Assembly: GCA_041180805.1 (NCBI GenBank)
Contig: JBEGQX010000294.1
Span: 1-9,041, forward strand
From: JBEGQX01 sp041180805
Lineage (GTDB): Bacteria > Planctomycetota > Planctomycetia > Gemmatales > Gemmataceae
Length of the DNA: 9,041 bases
Reading direction: 5' to 3'
In this document: in pieces, positions 6,350-9,041 of the stretch
Position numbering within the stretch: position 1 is the stretch's first letter
Layout: the number at the start of each line of letters is the position of its first letter
Notes under the pieces: generated by a model
Seen by the model: the letters and a program-made list of their open reading frames with translations, nothing else
Databases searched by the model: none
What the model was told of the DNA's origin: nothing
Program-made: the position numbers and the translations under genes

Positions 6350-7687
6350 ATGCCTAATTACTTTGCTGGCACATTTCGCGCTGATATTACTCCACCCTTG
6401 GGGCACCCCCTTTGCGGTGGATGGATAGAGTCTGTTCGCGGGCATGATGATCCCTTGGAAGCCGTTGGGGTTGTGCTACTCGGACCGGAACCCCCCATAG
6501 TAATTTGCGCACTTGATTGGTGTGGCCTTCGAAACGAGGCATTTGAATTATGGCGTAAAGCGCTGGCAGATGCCGCTCATACATCCATAGAGCGTGTGCA
6601 CATTCATACTGTTCACCAGCATAATGCCCCTCTGGCAGACGTTGAAGCCGAAGCATTGCTTCGTATGGTGATGGCCAAGCCCAGTATGGATTTAAAATTC
6701 TTTGAGGAATGCGTTAATAAGACTGCTGCCGCTTTAAAAGAATGTCTAAAGGGGTTGCATCGAATTGATCGAATTGGCATGGGTTCCGCAGTTGTGAATC
6801 AGGTGGCTTCCAATCGAAGGATTCTAGGACCAGATGGAAAAGTGAAGCATACTCGCACTAGCGCAACCAAATTAAAAGAGGTGCGCGATGAGCCCGAGGG
6901 CTTGATTGATCCAAATTTAAAGACAATAAGCTTTTTTCAGGGAGAGCGGCCCATAGTTGCCATGCATTATTATGCCACCCATCCAATGAGTTATTATGGA
7001 GATGGCATGGTAAGCTCTGACTTTTGCGGATTGGCCAGAAAAAAAAGACAAGCAGACGCTCCTTCCGTCTTTCAAATATATTTTACTGGATGTGCCGGGA
7101 ATATTACCGCTGGAAAATACAACGACGGTTCCCGAGAAAACAGGGCTGTTCTCAGTGATCGAATTTATCAGGCTATGGCAGCAGCCTGGAAAACAACTTA
7201 CACCGCACCACTAAAGAAACTGGAACTAAGGACAGACCCCATAGTTTTTGGTGTTCGAAAGGAATCAGCCTTTGGCAGGGATGAAAACGAAAAAATAATT
7301 GCGGATGCAAAAGCCCCGGTCGCCAAAAGAAATATGGCAGCACTGAATTTGTCTTGGTTGAAAAGGGAAAAGGTTCCCATTCACCTGAGTTGTCTTGATT
7401 TAGGTGTCGCTTCCATTGTTCATTTGCCTGGCGAACCTTTTGTGGAATATCAACTGGCAGCACAGCAAAACCGGCCTGACCAATTTGTCTGCGTGGCGGG
7501 TTATGGTGATGATGGGATAGGTTATATCCCAACGGACAAGGCGTTTTTTGAAGGTGGCTATGAGCCTACAGTGGCCTTGGCCCCACCTAGTGAAAACAAA
7601 ATCAATGAATCCCTGAAAAAGCTAATGGGTGCCAAGGTCCCTGAGCAGATCATTCCATTCAAGCGCTTTAAGAAAAAGCCCAAATAA
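6350..7687 (+). CDS. Neutral/alkaline ceramidase N-terminal-family protein, probably not a true ceramidase
   Basis: Belongs by pattern to the neutral/alkaline non-lysosomal ceramidase family (N-terminal catalytic domain), but the 445 residues lack a signal peptide and the C-terminal immunoglobulin-like domain of true ceramidases, so it is probably cytoplasmic. Family marks: FRADITPPLG (9-18); HTVHQHNAP (86-94), where H89 or H91 would be a zinc ligand; YYATHPMSYYG (207-217), with H211 as the next ligand; E362 in LPGEPF and Y392 in GIGYIPTDKAF as further ligands. The loop holding the ceramidase nucleophile reads FTGCAGNITAGKYNDG (245-260), with Thr253 where Ser is expected. This argues for a different reaction. 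ATG 6350 is the only usable start because an in-frame stop lies at 6338-6340; no ribosome site lies at normal distance. The C-terminus is strongly basic (FKRFKKKPK). Divergent from the deacetylase and followed by a terminator-like hairpin. Substrate unknown. Confidence 0.8.
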   Translation: MPNYFAGTFRADITPPLGHPLCGGWIESVRGHDDPLEAVGVVLLGPEPPIVICALDWCGLRNEAFELWRKALADAAHTSIERVHIHTVHQHNAPLADVEAEALLRMVMAKPSMDLKFFEECVNKTAAALKECLKGLHRIDRIGMGSAVVNQVASNRRILGPDGKVKHTRTSATKLKEVRDEPEGLIDPNLKTISFFQGERPIVAMHYYATHPMSYYGDGMVSSDFCGLARKKRQADAPSVFQIYFTGCAGNITAGKYNDGSRENRAVLSDRIYQAMAAAWKTTYTAPLKKLELRTDPIVFGVRKESAFGRDENEKIIADAKAPVAKRNMAALNLSWLKREKVPIHLSCLDLGVASIVHLPGEPFVEYQLAAQQNRPDQFVCVAGYGDDGIGYIPTDKAFFEGGYEPTVALAPPSENKINESLKKLMGAKVPEQIIPFKRFKKKPK

Positions 7688-7712
7688 TCTCATAAGATAA
7701 TCAAAGAACATG

Positions 7713-7738
7713 AAACACCCCTTTGCGCCGGGTGTTTT
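7713..7738 (+). terminator. Probable intrinsic terminator after the ceramidase-like gene
   Basis: AAACACCC (7713-7720) pairs perfectly with GGGTGTTT (7730-7737) around a nine-base loop. The 8-bp stem ends in T residues and is followed by AAATTATTTG, a broken T-rich tail. It lies 25 bases after the stop codon of the ceramidase-like gene and 47 bases before hom, so it would separate the two transcripts. The weak U-tract and moderate stem keep confidence modest. Confidence 0.55.
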
Positions 7739-7784
7739 AAATTATTTGTTCATAAAAGGCCTTTGATGCGGGAACTGTCATTCC

Positions 7785-9041
7785 ATGACCAGCCAAAGTC
7801 TGAAAGTGGGCATGATTGGGTGCGGGGTTGTCGGTACTGGTGTTGCATCGCTTTTAACGCGCCACCAGGATCGAATTGCGAATAGGTCTGGACGGGCAAT
7901 TGAACTAAGGAAAATTGCTGTTAGAAATGCGACGCTTCCCAGGGATCCATGTGTTCCCAGGGAATTCATGTGTACCAGTTGGGAAGAAATTGTAAATGAC
8001 CCGACAATAGATGTGGTTGTGGAACTCGCTGGGGGAACAGGTTGGACAAGGCAGGCCATCCTAACCGCGCTAAACAATAAAAAGCATGTTGTCACCGCCA
8101 ATAAAGCTTTGCTTGCCACCCATGGCAGGGAAATTTTTGACTGCGCCAGGGCAAATCAGCGTTGTGTTGCTTTTGAAGCAAGTGTAGCTGGTGGAATTCC
8201 CATCATTGGGGCCCTAACTCAGGGGTTGGCTGCCAATCAGATAGTTGGAATCCGAGGGATTTTGAACGGCACTTGTAACTTCATTCTCTCAAGCATGAGT
8301 GATACCGGTAATAGCTATGAGAATGCCCTGAAAGAAGCCCAAAAACTTGGATTTGCCGAGGCGGATCCAACCATGGATGTTGATGGAACTGATACCGCTC
8401 ATAAACTTGCAATTCTTGTTCAGATAGCTTTTGGCAATACCATTTTGTTGGAAAAATTAGACAGGCGTGGAATTGCGGGGCTTCATGCCTTGGATATTCG
8501 TTTTGCTCAGGAACTTGGCTACGCAATAAAATTGCTCGCCGAGGCATGGATAACCGATGGTAAGCTGGCAGTCCATGTTTCCCCAGTTTTGGTGAGAAAG
8601 CATTCCCCGCTGGCTCAGGTACGGGGTGCTTATAATGCCATTCAGGTAATCGGCGACGCTGTCGGGGATACCTTGTATTACGGGCTTGGTGCCGGGCGCA
8701 TGCCAACCGCATCCAGTGTGGTTGCCGATCTGATTGATATCGCTGTTGGCAGGGCTCAAAATACCTTCCAATCCATGAATCTTTGGTCAACCTCCAAGGC
8801 ATCTATTCCATTTTTACCCAGTGAAGAGGTTAAAAGCAGGTACTATCTTCGCTTGCTGGTGGATGATGTTCCGGGCGTTTTAGCGGAAGTAACCAAGATA
8901 CTTGCAAAACATCAGATTAGCATAGCTTCCGTGATTCAGCATGAAGCTTTTGATTCTAGCATTGGTGGCAAAGTGCAGTTGGTTATCATGACGCACTTGG
9001 CCACTTGTGGAAGATTTCGTGCCGCTGCAGAGGAAATGAAT
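7785..9041 (+). CDS. hom: Homoserine dehydrogenase, 3'-truncated by the window end
   Basis: NAD(P)H-dependent reduction of aspartate semialdehyde to homoserine, the branch point to threonine and methionine. The frame stays open for 419 codons to the window edge; a full protein of this type is about 430-440 residues, so only a few are missing. Nucleotide-binding motif GCGVVGTG is at 12-19; NKALLA (106-111) contains the catalytic lysine K107; GILNGTCNFILSSM (158-171) and AEADPTMDVDGTDTAHKLAIL (from 191) carry the substrate site, with D203 and K207 as the Asp-Lys catalytic pair. A C-terminal ACT domain begins near residue 353 (YYLRLLVDDVPGVLAEV), suggesting feedback control by threonine. It is a stand-alone enzyme, not fused to aspartokinase. 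ATG 7785 is forced by an in-frame stop at 7764-7766; the ribosome site is weak (GGGA at 7770-7773, 11 bases away). Probably transcribed from its own promoter after the hairpin at 7713-7738. Confidence 0.95.
   Translation, partial: MTSQSLKVGMIGCGVVGTGVASLLTRHQDRIANRSGRAIELRKIAVRNATLPRDPCVPREFMCTSWEEIVNDPTIDVVVELAGGTGWTRQAILTALNNKKHVVTANKALLATHGREIFDCARANQRCVAFEASVAGGIPIIGALTQGLAANQIVGIRGILNGTCNFILSSMSDTGNSYENALKEAQKLGFAEADPTMDVDGTDTAHKLAILVQIAFGNTILLEKLDRRGIAGLHALDIRFAQELGYAIKLLAEAWITDGKLAVHVSPVLVRKHSPLAQVRGAYNAIQVIGDAVGDTLYYGLGAGRMPTASSVVADLIDIAVGRAQNTFQSMNLWSTSKASIPFLPSEEVKSRYYLRLLVDDVPGVLAEVTKILAKHQISIASVIQHEAFDSSIGGKVQLVIMTHLATCGRFRAAAEEMN
7936..7972 (+). repeat. Imperfect tandem repeat of 18-19 bp inside hom
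   Basis: TTCCCAGGGATCCATGTG (7936-7953) is followed directly by TTCCCAGGGAATTCATGTG (7954-7972). The units differ by one inserted base and one substitution. They are read in frames shifted by one base after the shared PR codons, giving PRDPC then PREFMC at Hom residues 52-63. The reading frame of hom is preserved. Confidence 0.6.

Noticed and set aside
7173..7532. Minus-strand open frame antisense to the ceramidase-like gene
   Set aside because: Composition is that of a shadow frame, and the plus-strand protein is continuous and family-like across this region.
8281..8802. Long minus-strand open frame antisense to hom
   Set aside because: The plus strand encodes an intact homoserine dehydrogenase with all motifs; the antisense product has no recognisable features and is a coding shadow.
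1..9041. CRISPR array, mobile element, tRNA or defence island
   Set aside because: No regularly spaced direct repeats, terminal inverted repeats, transposase or integrase motifs, or tRNA-like cloverleaf were seen; the genes are housekeeping or metabolic in character.

Overview
The window reads as an ordinary chromosomal segment of a bacterium, most likely a member of the Planctomycetota. The main reasons are the homoserine dehydrogenase, whose motif wording and C-terminal ACT region fit what I recall of planctomycete Hom proteins, and a signal-less protein of the neutral ceramidase N-terminal family, a type common in planctomycetes. Base composition looks mid-40s % GC by eye, so a lower-GC lineage would be involved. 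This assignment is inference from remembered family patterns, not from a search. I see no tRNA, rRNA, CRISPR array, transposase, integrase or phage gene. Six genes are complete and a seventh runs off the right edge.

Left part (1-2102): two minus-strand genes, nth (endonuclease III, base-excision repair) followed by pepT (peptidase T), form a tight pair joined by an ATGA stop/start overlap. A 104-bp gap separates nth from a divergent plus-strand gene for a GlpG-type rhomboid intramembrane protease (2103-3008).

Middle (3013-6113): the rhomboid gene converges on a minus-strand pair with only 4 bp between the stop codons. Reading in the transcribed direction, the pair is a secreted NodB-fold polysaccharide deacetylase-like protein with an extra C-terminal region, then a UxaA/GarD-family sugar-acid dehydratase 38 bp downstream. 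Together they suggest a small unit for handling carbohydrate, but the pairing may be only positional.

Right part (6114-9041): a 236-bp divergent intergenic region leads to a plus-strand ceramidase-fold protein whose nucleophile position appears to hold Thr rather than Ser. It is followed by a hairpin resembling an intrinsic terminator, then hom (homoserine dehydrogenase, threonine/methionine branch), which is open to the window end.

No clear undescribed multi-gene system is visible. The most interesting leads are the altered catalytic site of the ceramidase-like protein, the unusual C-terminal region of the deacetylase and its pairing with a sugar-acid dehydratase, and the possible translational coupling at the start of the ceramidase-like gene.
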